Of a DNA stretch of 64,000 nt, positions 33,358 through 45,175 are shown piece by piece. Each line of letters starts with the position of its first letter. Position 1 is the stretch's first letter. Source of the DNA: Sthenelais limicola (taxonomy: Eukaryota; Annelida; Polychaeta; Phyllodocida; Sigalionidae); NCBI GenBank assembly GCA_942159475.1, contig OW804094.1, positions 57,098,966-57,162,965 of the forward strand. Reading direction: 5' to 3'. The notes beneath the pieces are model-generated. The model was not told the DNA's origin and did not search any database. It was given only the letters and a program-made list of their open reading frames with translations. A program made the translations under genes and the position numbers.

Positions 33358-35691
33358 CCAGCTAAGAATGTGTGATCACAGTGAGCTCACTGAGAGCTCA
33401 CAATATTTATCACAGTGAGCTCATACTATGACCTCACGGGTGAGGTCAAAGTGTAACTTCACAGTGGCATCAAAATGATCTCTCAATGTGACCTCACAGT
33501 ATACTCATACTATGATCTCACTGTGAGGTCATAAGTATGATCTCACTGTGAGGTCATAGTATGACCTCACGGGTGAGGTCAAAGTGTAACTTCACAGTGG
33601 CATCAATATGATCTCTCAATGTGACTTCACAGTATACTCATACTATGATCTCATGGTGAGGTCAATATCTAATGTCACAATGGCCTCATATTGTGAACTA
33701 ACAGTATACTCTTACACAATCTCACTCTTATTATTCAATAAGATGACAAGGCTAGACTTGTTTTTGTTGTGCTCAGTGCTAAGGTAGAAAGTTTCTCCAC
33801 AGAAGCATTTCGCCCAAGAGCATTCAAGGAGAGACTGCATATTATATGCAGTCCCTTTGCTTGACTTTTTCAGAGTTTCTCATCCATTTCCATCACTTAA
33901 ACTTACCCTTAATACAATCCTCTCCTGTGGCTGACATAGGTATCCATTGCAACTTGGTGTTTGACAATCTGGGTACTTCAGTAGTACTCATAGTAATAAT
34001 ATTAGAATTATAAGGGTGCTTTCTTCACAACATTTTTCAACATCAAGCAGGTAAGTTATACAAATAAAGTATTGATTTCATTGCTTTCAATATTTCCAAG
34101 TTTATAAAGTGTAATATCTATAAGGTATAAATGCCTCATATAAGTATTACTAGTGAGACTTTTGTTCTAATATAAATTGTAAATGGCATGTAGTAACCTG
34201 TGAGGGCACCTAGTGAAAGCCAAGTTCTATGGTGCTGCCACCTGGTGAAAACAGTCGAATTGCCAATAACGTCGCCAATAATGCCAATAGAAAAAATTGG
34301 AGGCCAGATTTGAAAAGAGGGGAAAAAACTGGACTAGGTCAATATCTCACAAAATTTCTATGGGCCACCAGAAAAAAGTCGAATTTTTCACTTGTTCTGC
34401 CATAGACATGTACCTATAAAGTCTGACCCTTCCTACCCACTTTACAATCTCAAACGAATCCTTTGTTTTGAATATGAAGGAATGCTTGGAATCAAAATTT
34501 CTTTGGCACCAGGGTGGAACAGGCCCCGCTGCATGCCATACTTGAAAATCTAAGCCCTAGCTGCCCTAAACTGTTCCGTTTTTGTTATGTTGTACAAAAA
34601 TCGCCCAAACATGTTGCTCTTGGCCCGGTTGGAGGTTGCATCGAGTTTTGGTCTCTCATAGCCTCCCACTTGCTCGTATCGATTCAAACCAAAGACCTGC
34701 ATGATCTAGAGACATTGACGGTCAAGTCTGTATATCTTTTGTGCACTGATCGGCCGATGCCACCCCGTCAGAAATTCGGGAAAAGTCAAAACCACTTACG
34801 GCATCCTATCGTTTTTGTGGGGTCCCGAATTTTTTTTTTGTTCCGAATCCGGGCGCTCTAAAAACACCCTGAATCTCCGTCAAACGTTTCGAAATTTGCA
34901 GCATCTATAGTCCGTAATGTCTTCTTTCAGTCTTTCAAATGGCAACTCTCAACAATGTCTACAACGTCTACGATGTGGCGAAACGATCGGCCATGTCTGA
35001 TCGGCGGGACGTTCGGCATGGCGATAATGGAAGATTTTATATTTCGACCAGACATGGCCTCACAAAAACACTGCTACGCTTTTATTTCTGGCCCGATTGA
35101 CTTGTCCTTGGTATCTACGGAAACTAGAGACATGGGCCAACAATTGTGGGGGGTTATTTCTTTTCCATCAGCACAGGATAGCCGACAACTAGTGGGTCAA
35201 ATGTCTCAAAAATTGGCACTCTACCAATGTTGCCAAAAACCAATCATTCATGTGAGATCACATATGCAAGATCACAAACATCTCACCCAGACCTCATAGT
35301 TCTGATCTCACATCTATGAGAAGTTTCTGTGCTCACTGAGATATCACAGTTGTTAGCTAAATGTGAGCTAGAACTTGTGAACTCACACTGAGATCACACT
35401 GAAACCATTCATGTGAGATCACATATGCAAGATCACAAACATCTCACCCAGACCTCATAGTTCTGATCTCACATCTATGAGAAGTTTCTGAGCTCACTGA
35501 GATATCACAGCTGTTAGCTAAATGTGAGCTAGAACTTGTGAACTCACACTGAGATCACACTGAAACCATTCATGTGAGATCACATATGCAAGATCACAAA
35601 AACCTCACCCAGACCTCACAGTTCTGATATCACATACATGAGAAGTTTCTGAGCTCATAGTGAGATCTACATGAGCTCACTTCCTAGCTGG
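33358..35691. mobile_element. Probable TIR element built of GTGAGxTCA repeats
   Basis: The left end CCAGCTAAGAA and the right end TTCCTAGCTGG are inverse with one mismatch, and GACC flanks both (33354-33357 and 35692-35695). Left arrays (33363-33720) repeat 'tgaggtcatagtatgacctcacgg'-like units about 120 bp apart. Right arrays (35245-35690) repeat a 161-bp unit about 2.7 times. Many units are the same palindromic words (GAGCTCAC, TGAGATCACA, TGAGGTCA). Two central open frames (34514-34861, 34955-35299) have no recognised domain. Inferred: a large non-autonomous DNA element; boundaries fairly supported, superfamily unknown. Confidence 0.6.
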
Positions 35692-35695
35692 GACC

Positions 35696-37062
35696 TGTAC
35701 TCCTAAAAAGTTAAAGATTGATCAAAAACAATGCATAAATAAAGAAATGTGAAATAGTGTGTCATTTCCCCGGGATTGATGAAAATGATGACAGAGTTCC
35801 AGCCCTGGTTTAAATTGTTGATTCATAGGCATATTGCCTTATGAAGGGTCATTGGTGCCACCTCTTGGACACCCCCAACATAACAAACCTTCCTATAACT
35901 CCTCACGCACCCCTTCCTCTCTCCAGCATCCTTCCACTTCCTCTTCCTCACTCTCACACAGTCCACGATGCAACCCACATGCACCTCTTCTTTCTGTCCT
36001 ACCCTCGTTCTAAGAATATTCCATATCCTAAACTCCTAAACAACCCCAGAAATGAAAATGTGCGTGTCTTCCACGGTCATTATTACAATTTTATACCATT
36101 GGGAAAATGTACCATTTCTGAGGAAGAAAACCCAAACTGGAGTTAAAGTTAAAACTGTGACATCAACCCGTCAACAAACCTTCCTTAGCAGGTGTGGAAA
36201 TACCTGGAAACATGGACAACTAATGAGTTGGAGTTTCCTATCAAAATGTAGGGTTTCAATCATTCCAAGGGTATTCACATTGAATTTGGGTTTGGCTCAA
36301 TTCAATTAGGATGCATATGACATACATGTGTGAGATTAGCGTCCTGATGACAGAAATAAGAAAATAATATTGTCTGCCTACCAAGGCAGGGTAATAGTGT
36401 TTGCAGCATGTGAATGAAAGCATGTGAAAGAGAGAATTTACTTACATGCCTTCTAGGGGATCTTGATATTACATTTATACAGAAAAAAATAAAGGAATCT
36501 GGCAAATTTTCCTGATTAACTTTCGTGACACATCTACTGACCAAGCTGTTATATTACAAGTCAGCTGTTACAAGTAGTCACCTTCGGTTGGGATTGAATA
36601 TTAGATAGTTAAGAATCTTAAATCTTTAATGTAATGTTAACCATTGATCAACCGTGTTCATGGAGCATATAGACTGTGTTTAATACTGTGGATATGAACT
36701 CCTGTTTGGATTATTAAAATGTTTCTGATAGTTTGTGCTTTCTTTCTGCATGGTGTGCCTGCAGGAACTGTTGTTACACAGGGTATCAACCTTTTCCCAC
36801 GACTTTGTATTATTTTAATGGAAATATAAAACTACTATACTACTAATTCCCTAGGGTTACGAAGTTTCTAAGTCCCGAAAGTTATCAACCACGGAGGCAC
36901 ATTGTGGAACATCAGCTAAAAAGGATTTAGACATTCAATCCCCCTTGTGACAGCAGTGAAATCACTCATGACCATATGCTTATAATAGAAAGACCCAGAA
37001 CAGGAATGCCTATTTTGTCGTTCTAGTATAGAATAACCCCATGCGATTATAATCTGGATTAC
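35696..37062. other. Intron stretch, nothing recognised
   Basis: No motif-bearing frame. Overlapping short frames at 35841-36309 are of simple composition. The donor of the receptor TM5 exon is at its right edge (37062). Confidence 0.4.
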
Positions 37063-37265
37063 CTCCGTGCCCTCAGTGTAATCCTGTGCACTGTCATCCT
37101 CCACATCTCGCGGCATATACAGGCGTAGGCAAATGTCATCATGCAGAGTGGTAGAATGAAGACTCCAAATAGCATGCCCATCTCATAGAGCTGACTATGC
37201 CATGGCTTAGACCATTGCTTCACACACCAGTAGGCTTTATGTCGGATTCCAACCTCCATGTGAGT
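37063..37265 (-). CDS. Class A GPCR, ECL2/TM5 exon
   Basis: Middle exon of the receptor whose last exon is at 13781-14284. It reads THMEVGIRHKAYWCVKQW, with the Cys that bonds to TM3 in ECL2, then TM5 as MLFGVFILPLCMMTFAYACI, with the conserved TM5 Pro and Tyr, then the start of ICL3 as CREMWRMTVHRITLRAR. The acceptor 'acatttatag' precedes ACT at 37265 in phase 0, matching the phase-0 donor of the TM4 exon. The donor AG|GTAATC at 37062 leaves phase 2. That does not fit the phase-0 last exon (it would create a stop), so an intermediate ICL3 exon must exist. Confidence 0.88.
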
Positions 37266-38267
37266 CTATAAATGTATATCGAGAATGTAGAACATTCATA
37301 CAGTGCGATAAAAAAGCAGTGAATGAGAAACATAAAATAGAATGTCATTAAACATCAGTGCTATGCAATAGTATATGTCCATTCCTACGAAATGGGCCCA
37401 GGCCCCTTTTCCCTACCTTTGGCCCCTCTATGCCTCATATCTCAGTCTAATATTCATTGATATTAAAACAAATCATATACTGACACATTCCTCTTGGTAT
37501 GAGAATTCCTCTGATATATACATTATTATAGGGCTGATAGATATTTTATGTGTTATAACCCTTTAAAATCGATATTTTCATAGAAAGTTGTCAATGATTA
37601 AACATTTGGGACTTGGAGATTCAGAAATTTACATCAATTAGTGTTTTTTATATCTGATTAAATTTGCTTAGTCACCAGGTTCGAATTTCAATGCATTTCA
37701 GTAACCAAACTTACTTTTCAAAAATATTATAGCACAAACGAAATTAAAAGGTTTTTGATTTTGTTTTTACGTCGCACAGAAGAAATGTAAATGCTCACTT
37801 TCATGCACATGCACTGAACTTGTGGTATGACACAAGAATAAAACTCATTTGATATATATTTAAGACAATCCCTTACATTTGATACCTAATAAGTCCAAAT
37901 AGGACCATTAGTAAGGATGTTATGCCTGTTTTAAAAAGTTCAATGGGAAAATGGGTAATTATGTATGTTTTTACATTAATTAGTTGTGCTTTTCAATCCT
38001 ATTGTAAAACATCATTTAAAACTAATCTGAATACATTGGACAATTCAATTCAATGTGAAAGAACAAAATGTGATAGCGATGTAGAGCTATGATATATTCT
38101 AGAGATGTACCAGGGTGTAACAATGTCAGGGAATTAACAGGTTATCCATATTTGAGTAAATATAACAGAGATTATTGTATGGTTTAGCGACAGGCAGTTA
38201 ATCATTAAATTGCAGTATCACTTAGAGAGATGATGTATCAGCAACCACTAGTCAATTGATTCTCTTG
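37266..38267. other. Intron stretch, nothing recognised
   Basis: AT-rich sequence, no exon recognised. A lone 'tttttacgtcgcac' word at about 37763 is shared with the satellite at 38.3 kb. Confidence 0.4.
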
Positions 38268-38895
38268 TTGCCAGTACAATATGAATGGTTTGAACAGATA
38301 TGCCTTGTGCATAGAGAGTGAAAACACCTGTTTTTACGTCGCACATTGCACGTTTTTACGTCGCACGTTTTTACGTCGCACATAGCATTTGCTTGATTAA
38401 AGAAAAAACTATTTAAGGAGAAAGTTTTACCATGTACCAGACAAACCGCAATAATATCAGCTTTCTGCTGATATAAATCATCCAGATCCCTTGAATGGTC
38501 TGGACAGAAATGTCCTGTGCATAGGGTGGGAAAACACCTGATTTTAGGTGGCACGTTTTTACGTCACACGTTTTTAGGTCGCAACATTTGCTTGAAAGAG
38601 GCAAAATTATCTAATATAGAAGGTTGTAACACATACGAAACAAATCGCAGCAATATCAGCTTTCTGCTGATGTAAAATGATCCAGATCCCTTGAATGGTT
38701 TGAACAGATATGCCTTGTGCATAGAGGGAAAACACCTGTTTCTATCGGTCGCACGTTTGTACGTCGCACGTTTTTGTTTCGCAATATTTGCTTAAAAGAG
38801 GCAAAACTATTTAGAATAGAAAGTTGTAACACATACCAAACGAATTGCAAGAATGTCAGCTTTCTGCTGATATAAAATCATCCAGATCCCTTACA
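38268..38895. repeat. Three-copy satellite, unit about 205 bp
   Basis: Units start near 38280, 38491 and 38692 with 'gaatggt', 'tgaacagatatgccttgtgc' and 'gaaaacacctg'. They continue through one to three 'tttttacgtcgcac' words, then 'atttgctt', 'aagttgtaac', 'tcagctttctgctgat' and 'tccagatccctt'. Single 'acgtcgcac'-like words also occur outside (37763, 39160). Non-coding; the minus frames here are translations of the repeat. Confidence 0.88.
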
Positions 38896-39961
38896 CATAA
38901 GCAAGGCTAAGTACTGCCAAATGAATATATTCATTTCCACTTTTTAAATAACCAGTTATTGATTTAAATATTTAAAAGAACATTTTCTGCCCTAGATTCA
39001 TTGATAATTGACTTTGGATGCCATTTTTTTCAGGATTATATACAGGAGAATATGAGCTTTTAGGAAATATTATCCCGAAACCTTTTATCCTTGATCTAAA
39101 TTTAACTTTTCCTCATTTCCATCACTGAAGAGCAAAACTTTTCAGAGAATAGCCCTGTAGCGTTTTTACGTTGCACATATTTCAACCTGGTTCAGAAAAT
39201 AGAAATATATTCCCTGGCAGAAATAATACTTGATTCTTCAAGGTAAGGTGATAACAAAGCTATCTGAGCTGGGTTTTTTTTTTATTTTTCTTGCTTATGA
39301 CGAGAACAGTGGTAGATGAAAAAAGGTACTGTCTGAAACCTATACCTGAAAAACGAAGCTGTTTTTAATTTTGAAATTCCTATATCAAAATAGGAGAGTC
39401 CTTGTACCATACATTGCCAAACAAATTTTCTAAATAAATTGCTTAATCAAACCAAAACTATGTATCAATTTTTCTTCTATCAAATTCATACTTTTGTGGT
39501 GTATTATATCACTATTTGTGCACTTTTTTTTCTTTTCTAGAAACACATTTTATTTTAGGAAAAAAATTAAAAAATAATAATTAACATCCTAAATTTTACA
39601 GGTAAGCAGTAATAAGATGAAAGGAATTTTTTTGTACAATAGTTTCCGGCTACTAGGCCCATTTCGTCGGAAAGGACCACTTATGTATGTGTGTATATAT
39701 GTACAGTGCATTGTCTTTTTATGTTTTGTCACATTTCAGGAGGGCATCGCTGTTATCGTTACAGGAAATTGTCTGAACGCCACAGGAAAAATATGCTGCT
39801 TTCCTTGAAGTTCTTTTTAAATGGCTTAGGATTTCTTTGGATAAAGTGCATATCATTCATAGTCTCTCGAATATGATGTGATATGATAGCATCGACTCCT
39901 GTCACACGTGGGAAAAACATGGACCACGCCCACAGTGTGAAGATGACCGACAACGATGAGT
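38896..39961. other. Intron stretch, nothing recognised
   Basis: AT-rich receptor-intron sequence. Short frames at 39617-39953 lack motifs. Confidence 0.4.
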
Positions 39962-39965
39962 ATTA

Positions 39966-41193
39966 GGCCAATTCCACCAATTTGACAACATTTGGCCTCC
40001 TAGACCGCCTCGAAAAATAGCTTCCAAATATGGAAAAAATGCCAAAAATAGCATGTCTCTTGCCGTCGGATTATGTGAATAAGAACATAAAATGCAAGTA
40101 AAGTTAAAATTTGTATTTCATTTGCCACCATAATATTATTATATAATTATGTATAGAAAAAGACTTAAAAAATGATATAAATTGAATTATGACAGTAAAT
40201 GTGTATAAATCCATCACAAATCGAGCTGGGGAACAGGTATATATTTTCTGCTTCACTTCTGTGTATTGGCCTAACAAAGTAAGGAAATAAATTGGGATTT
40301 AAATTAGAAATAAATAAAACAAAATATGCACATACTATATTGAACTATTGTGTACCTGATAGGGCTCGACATAAGGGAGATAATGCTTTTTAGTTTGTGA
40401 AAATATTCTAACTAGAAGAAAAGTTACAGCCAGCAAAGCAGACGGCAAGAGACAGCACAACTAGAAAGCATTTTGCTGTACGGATCCTGAAAAAACTACT
40501 CGGAAATTATGAATTTTGATGTACATAGACTGATATTAAGCAAAGTCAATAATAATGTCAAATTTAAAGTTTATTAAGAAATGCCTTATACGGCTCTGAA
40601 AACCCTTAAATGCAAGAGACGGCAAGAGACAAAGTCCCAGTGACTTTTGCTGCCATGTTATTTCTTGCCTAGGAAACAAGAAAAACTCAAATCTATACAT
40701 CTGATGTTCTATAAATATATAACCCCATGCATTTTATCATTATTCAACATAATTGGATAATTTTCTTCTTTTTTTTAGATTTCTCCACCTTAAGCAACAA
40801 GGCCGACGGCAAGAGACAGGGGGGAGGTACCCACGTTTTTTTGTAATTTTTTATGGCTTTCACCCTAAAATTATATTTTTTTCATTTTTTTTAGCACAAA
40901 TATTCTACGCATAACCTACTATTATGACAAATAAAGAAAATAATTTAATTTAAATGATTATTTAAAAATTCAGCAATTCCACGGTGACAGTAAAAAAAGT
41001 AGATTTTTGCCCAAAAAATGGGATTTTTAAAAAAATAGATAAAAAAGAATGGGGTAAAACGGCCAAAAATGTTGTTCCACCGGTTGGTCGAACCATCCAA
41101 GCAAAAAAAAAATCAAATTAATCATAATTAATTGGTATTGACCCCATTTAATCACGTTAGAGACCAAATGTTGTCAAATTGGTGGAATTGGCC
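39966..41193. mobile_element. Non-autonomous TIR element, 1228 bp, ATTA duplication
   Basis: The ends are a perfect 30-bp inverted repeat starting GGCCAATTCCACCAATTTGA. ATTA flanks both sides (39962-39965 and 41194-41197). No transposase frame. The interior carries four copies of GACGGCAAGAGAC: one inverted near 40051-40064, then direct copies near 40441, 40614 and 40804. A 4-bp duplication fits Sola- or Chapaev-type elements, but the superfamily is not assigned. Confidence 0.88.
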
Positions 41194-41197
41194 ATTA

Positions 41198-41811
41198 ATG
41201 ATTAGTGTGTGGAAACCTGATATCACTCGACCTTAACGATAACACTTTCCTTTAAATGAAATGTCTATGTAAATATCCATGTAATGACAAGGTTGGTAAA
41301 TTTGTATCCAATAAGTTATGGCCATAAACAATCTTGTCGATATGTGTAACCACCGGTTTTTCTCTAGGTGGCGGCCATATTGCTGCCGTTGATAGGTACT
41401 TCATATTGTTGTAATGGTTGCCAGTTTGGATTAGTGGGAGTGTGTAGTTTTGTTGCTATAATTTATGTGTCATAATATTTGATTTGTTGATTGGTACCTC
41501 TGTGAAATTTATTGGCGAAGGCTGACCCGTTTGATAATGTTTTGGTACAAATGGAAGTGTAAGACAATGATTTGGTTATCAGATTTGGTTACTTCCTGTA
41601 AAATGGCGGAACAAGCCTAAGATGGATGTGTTTAGACCTAGTCAAACTCAGATTTATCTCTTTTGCTGAGAATGTACCAATATTTGGTTAGTAAAATCTT
41701 GTTGACTTGTTTGATTATACTATGGATAAGATCATATGCTATGTAGTGTGACCTCGTTTACTTTGTGTACTGTTTAGAATATCGTATGTCCTGTAAATTT
41801 TATGTGGTCAG
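41198..41811. other. Intron stretch before LINE
   Basis: No recognised gene. It may include the 5' part of the LINE whose coding region appears after 42517, because the GGTCAG at 41806-41811 is the insertion target of the next element. Confidence 0.4.
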
Positions 41812-42510
41812 AGTAGAATATACGTTCTCCAACCCCACTTCAAGATGGCCGCCACGTTCTCCAACCCCACGCCAAATCCAAGATGGCGGCCATGGTGACT
41901 GTGTCGCCGTTCATAATCATCTTTCAGGGAAATAACATTTTGTATCATCCCTGGTATTAATTCTTCTATCACATGTCTCGTTTTTAAATCAGGCTGTAAT
42001 TCCTGATAGCAAAGAACCTTCATAGCCTTTTCCCTCAATTTACGCTTAATAAAAGCATGTCTCATTTTAATGATAGCTGTTAATTGATTAAGCAATAAGC
42101 AGTAAGTGAATCTTACACAATATAAAACCATACTACTCAGAACCATATGGGTGGTACTTGGTCTAAAATCATTAGCATACACCCACCCTAACATGCCCCC
42201 AGTCCTCCCCCAAACATGCCCCCACTCAGTAGCCATCCTAAACAACTCCCCCTGGTGGCCACATCTTAACTCCCCCTGGTGGCCACATCTTAACAAACAA
42301 AATCGGTAGTGTTCTCCATAGTGTACACATCTTACATAACAAGCAAACAGCCCCAGGGGGTAGCTGCCCAGGCCCCCATTCAGTAGCCAACCCAAACACC
42401 GACCCCTGGCGGCGGTGACACAGTCGCCATGGCCGCCATCTTGGATTTGGCGTGGGGTTGGAGGACATGGCGGCCATCTTGAAGTGGGGTTGGAGAACGT
42501 ATATTCTACT
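41812..42510. mobile_element. Long-TIR element, 699 bp, GGTCAG duplication
   Basis: Inverted repeats of about 100 bp begin AGTAGAATATACGTTCTCCA and include 'caagatggccgcc' and 'gccaaatccaagatgg' blocks on both sides. GGTCAG is duplicated at 41806-41811 and 42511-42516. The interior has no transposase; the 195-codon minus frame reads through both TIRs and is not a gene. A 6-bp duplication is compatible with Dada-type elements, but this is a guess. Confidence 0.88.
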
Positions 42511-42589
42511 GGTCAGGATGGAAATTGTTTTACACATGATGGAGCCTCATGTGTAGCGCTACCAAATTAGAAAAAGAATAGCAGCCAAT

Positions 42590-44140
42590 GGATAGTTTGT
42601 ATAAATTGTAGGAGTTTGAGACACTCCTATGAGGAAATCTATTCGGAATTTCTGGAGAAGGGGGCACATCTTGTATGTTTAACAGAAACATGGCTGGACA
42701 TGAAGGATAGTTCCATATACTATAGATACCCAAACTATGATTTAGTTAGACCAACGAGTTTAAAACAGAAGAGTATCAACTCATGAGTCGGCAGAAAGAT
42801 GTAACAAAATTCCCCATCTTATCTTGGAATCTGATGGCCCAGGCGGTCACCCCTTTCATCCGAGGTTGTTTATAATTTCTTAAAGCGCCTTAAGTCTCCC
42901 CTCTCATTTTCCGTTTTGGAGGTGCAAGTGAAGTTTCTTTCATTATTGTTTAAATATTGCATAAATCTGATTCATAACTTGACAATCAGGTTCAGAACAT
43001 CTATAGCTTGGGACCTCGGGATCTGATTTGTAAAAATAAAATAAAAATGAGCAAGTATCATGAAGTAATTCATTTTTTGACTAATTTTCAATCAGTTTTC
43101 TCTATTTGATCTATCCACCGATTTGATTTAAAGCATATAAAACATATCAATGTGTAGCCTACTGATTTCTCCATCCATAGGTCTCATGGTAATTTTTCAA
43201 ATCAGATCGGACCAATGTTAAATGTAGGGATATTTCAATTTGTCTGTATAAATTAATGAGTTGAAATTTGTCAGAACATGTGGTTTTTATGGCATTTGGA
43301 CTATGGTCCTTTCCCCGATTTCCTTCCCCAGACCCCAATAGTAGTATTAGTGTGGTTCAAAGCAGGAATAAACAAGCTCGGATATAGCATTGGACATAGT
43401 TGATACTCTTCTGTTTCAAACTCGTTGGTTAGACTAGACCGTGATACGAAGATTGATAAGAGGGGCGGTGGTATTGCAATGTATATATGAAAAGATGTGG
43501 ATAGAGACACGCTATGAGTATCTCAATGTTGTGATGAATTGTCTGGAATGCAATATGTGTGGATATTAAAATAGGAAACTTTGCGAAGTTTTCCCTGGTG
43601 TGTATGTATAGGCCTCCAAACTCAGATATTCAGGAGTTCTCCACAGGTATAGGAGATATTTTGAATACCCTGAATGGTCATAAGAAGAAGATCTTTTTGT
43701 GGGGGGACATTAATGTAGATATGTTACGACCATCACCCCAAACTGTTAAGATTAAAAATCAATTTATTGGGACTTACACCATCGGTTAAGGGTCCAACGG
43801 TTAAGGGTCCAGAGTCACAAGTGTTTCTTCAACCTCAATTGACATTGTGTATAGTAATGTGAATGTAGAGAGTGTGGCACTGGATAACCATATATCCAAC
43901 CATTTTCCAATTAGCTTGAGAATTACAGGTAAAAAGAAACCTCCTCTGCTAAAGCGGGAATACAAATGGGTACAGACAGGGCTGAGAGACCGGGGAAACT
44001 ACTTTCAGGATAGTGTATGTACTGGAATGCATGAGTATCAGGGGAATATCATAAATGATGACCCTAACACTACATGGAGAAAATTCTTTGGGGAAATCAA
44101 GATGAAAAGTGCTGAGTTCTTTAAGTTTTGAAAGGCCAGG
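42590..44140 (+). pseudogene. LINE endonuclease domain (APE type), broken
   Basis: First block (about 42590-42750): CRSLRHSYEEIYSEFLEKG and CLTETWLDMKDSSIYY, the N-terminal APE-endonuclease pattern with the catalytic Glu in ETWL. The second block resumes at 43429 with LVRLDRDTKIDKRGGGIAMY, then MYRPPNSDIQEFSTGIGDIL, FLWGDINVDML (GDxN-type motif) and DNHISNHFPISLRI (SDH-like end, here DNH). In-frame stops occur near 43490 and 43520 and a shift near 43790. It would nick target DNA for primed reverse transcription. Confidence 0.8.
42751..43428. mobile_element. 678-bp TIR element inside the LINE, TTAGA duplication
   Basis: 31-bp inverted ends (one mismatch) start CCAACGAGTTTRAAACAG. TTAGA flanks both ends (42746-42750 and 43429-43433). 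Removing the element and one duplication restores a continuous LINE frame through DLVRLDRD, which confirms the boundaries. No coding content. A 5-bp duplication is consistent with several superfamilies; not assigned. Confidence 0.92.
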
Positions 44141-44149
44141 ATAGGATAT

Positions 44150-44820
44150 GAACATCAGGAACATATTGATGACAAAACTAAAGTGTTGATGAGAGAAAAA
44201 AGTTGCCTTTTCAGAATAGCAAAACAGCATAACTCTACTGACAACTGGCAGGCTGCCAGAAATTGGTGAAAAACTTTACAGAGGTTGATTATTAGGGAAA
44301 AACGTCAATTCCTGATATCAAGGTTAATGCTCTTAAAGGTAACCCTCGAAAATTCTGGTCATATCTTGGCAAGGTTTATGACCCTTCTGGTCGCACTGTA
44401 ACTAAAGAAATCTAAGAGATTGATACACGTAGGGTAGGGTCACAGGTAAAGATGCATTGGAGTTTTTGCGAAAATTGGAACAGATCAGCATAACCTCCCC
44501 CGAATTCTCGATTTAGTTGATACCCCAACTCTGTTTGATATTGCACCGGATTTGAACTAGCCAAAAATTGCTAGGATTGTCACAAGACTAGATGTAACCA
44601 AAAGTTCTGGTTTTGTAGACATGGACTCCAGAGTTATGAAACGAGCCCTGTTAAGCTGTGTAGAGATCTTTACCTTGTTATTGAACCAAATCATTAATAC
44701 AGGAATTGTACCTGGCGACTGGAAGATATATCCAATCAAATTAATTCCAAAAAGTGGTGATATCAGATTGGTAGATAATATTCGAGCCATAACGCTTGTA
44801 CCAGTGACAAGTAAATTCTG
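44150..44820 (+). pseudogene. LINE reverse transcriptase, N-terminal half
   Basis: Readable pieces: EHIDDKTKVLMREKSCLFRI, LKGNPRKFWSYLGKVYD, then KSSGFVDMDSRVMKRALLSC, NQIINTGIVPGDWKIYPIKL (the GxxPxxWKxAxxxPxxK block) and DNIRAITLVPVTSKF, where it is cut by the Ngaro insertion at 44821. Several stops lie upstream (for example near 44269 and 44415). Confidence 0.8.
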
Positions 44821-44970
44821 GTGTGGTATAATTGATGAATGGACTGTGTATCATGGCCGTATAACCGGAAGTCAAAGCAACCTTGGTTACCACGGGCTAT
44901 TTGAAATCGGGACCTCGTCAGATTGTCAGTCGGCATTGAAGCAGCTAACAGGCCAGATCCACGAGAAGAA
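44821..44970 (+). repeat. Ngaro-1 A1 repeat
   Basis: About 150 bp, almost identical to 48758-48907 (two differences seen in the first 80 bp: aatgga/aacgga and ccacggg/ccgtggg). It marks the 5' end of the element. Confidence 0.9.
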
Positions 44971-45175
44971 ATGGTTTTTTTTGGGATTTCACTTACCTTG
45001 GGACATGAGCAAGGAAGAGGTACCGGTTATTAACTGTCGTACGTGTTTGTCCAAACATCCCAGGCCTAGCTGTACTTATCTCGCCACCATAAAACGAAGG
45101 AGAGAAGCTGCGTTCAACGCTGGTTGGCCGACTCTCAATATAATGGAGACGTCTTGAGTTGCCAAGATTTCAAAT

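Noticed and set aside
34514..35299. Two 115-codon frames as a transposase
   Set aside because: No DDE or other catalytic motif; the second frame runs into the repeat array.
38268..38895. CRISPR-like array
   Set aside because: Units of about 205 bp with internal divergence in a eukaryotic intron; it is a satellite.
41808..42395. 195-codon minus frame
   Set aside because: Reads through the TIRs of a non-autonomous element; the mirrored frames come from the inverted repeats.
44621..45157. 178-codon frame as a single protein
   Set aside because: It is an accidental fusion of the LINE RT with the non-coding A1 repeat of Ngaro-1.
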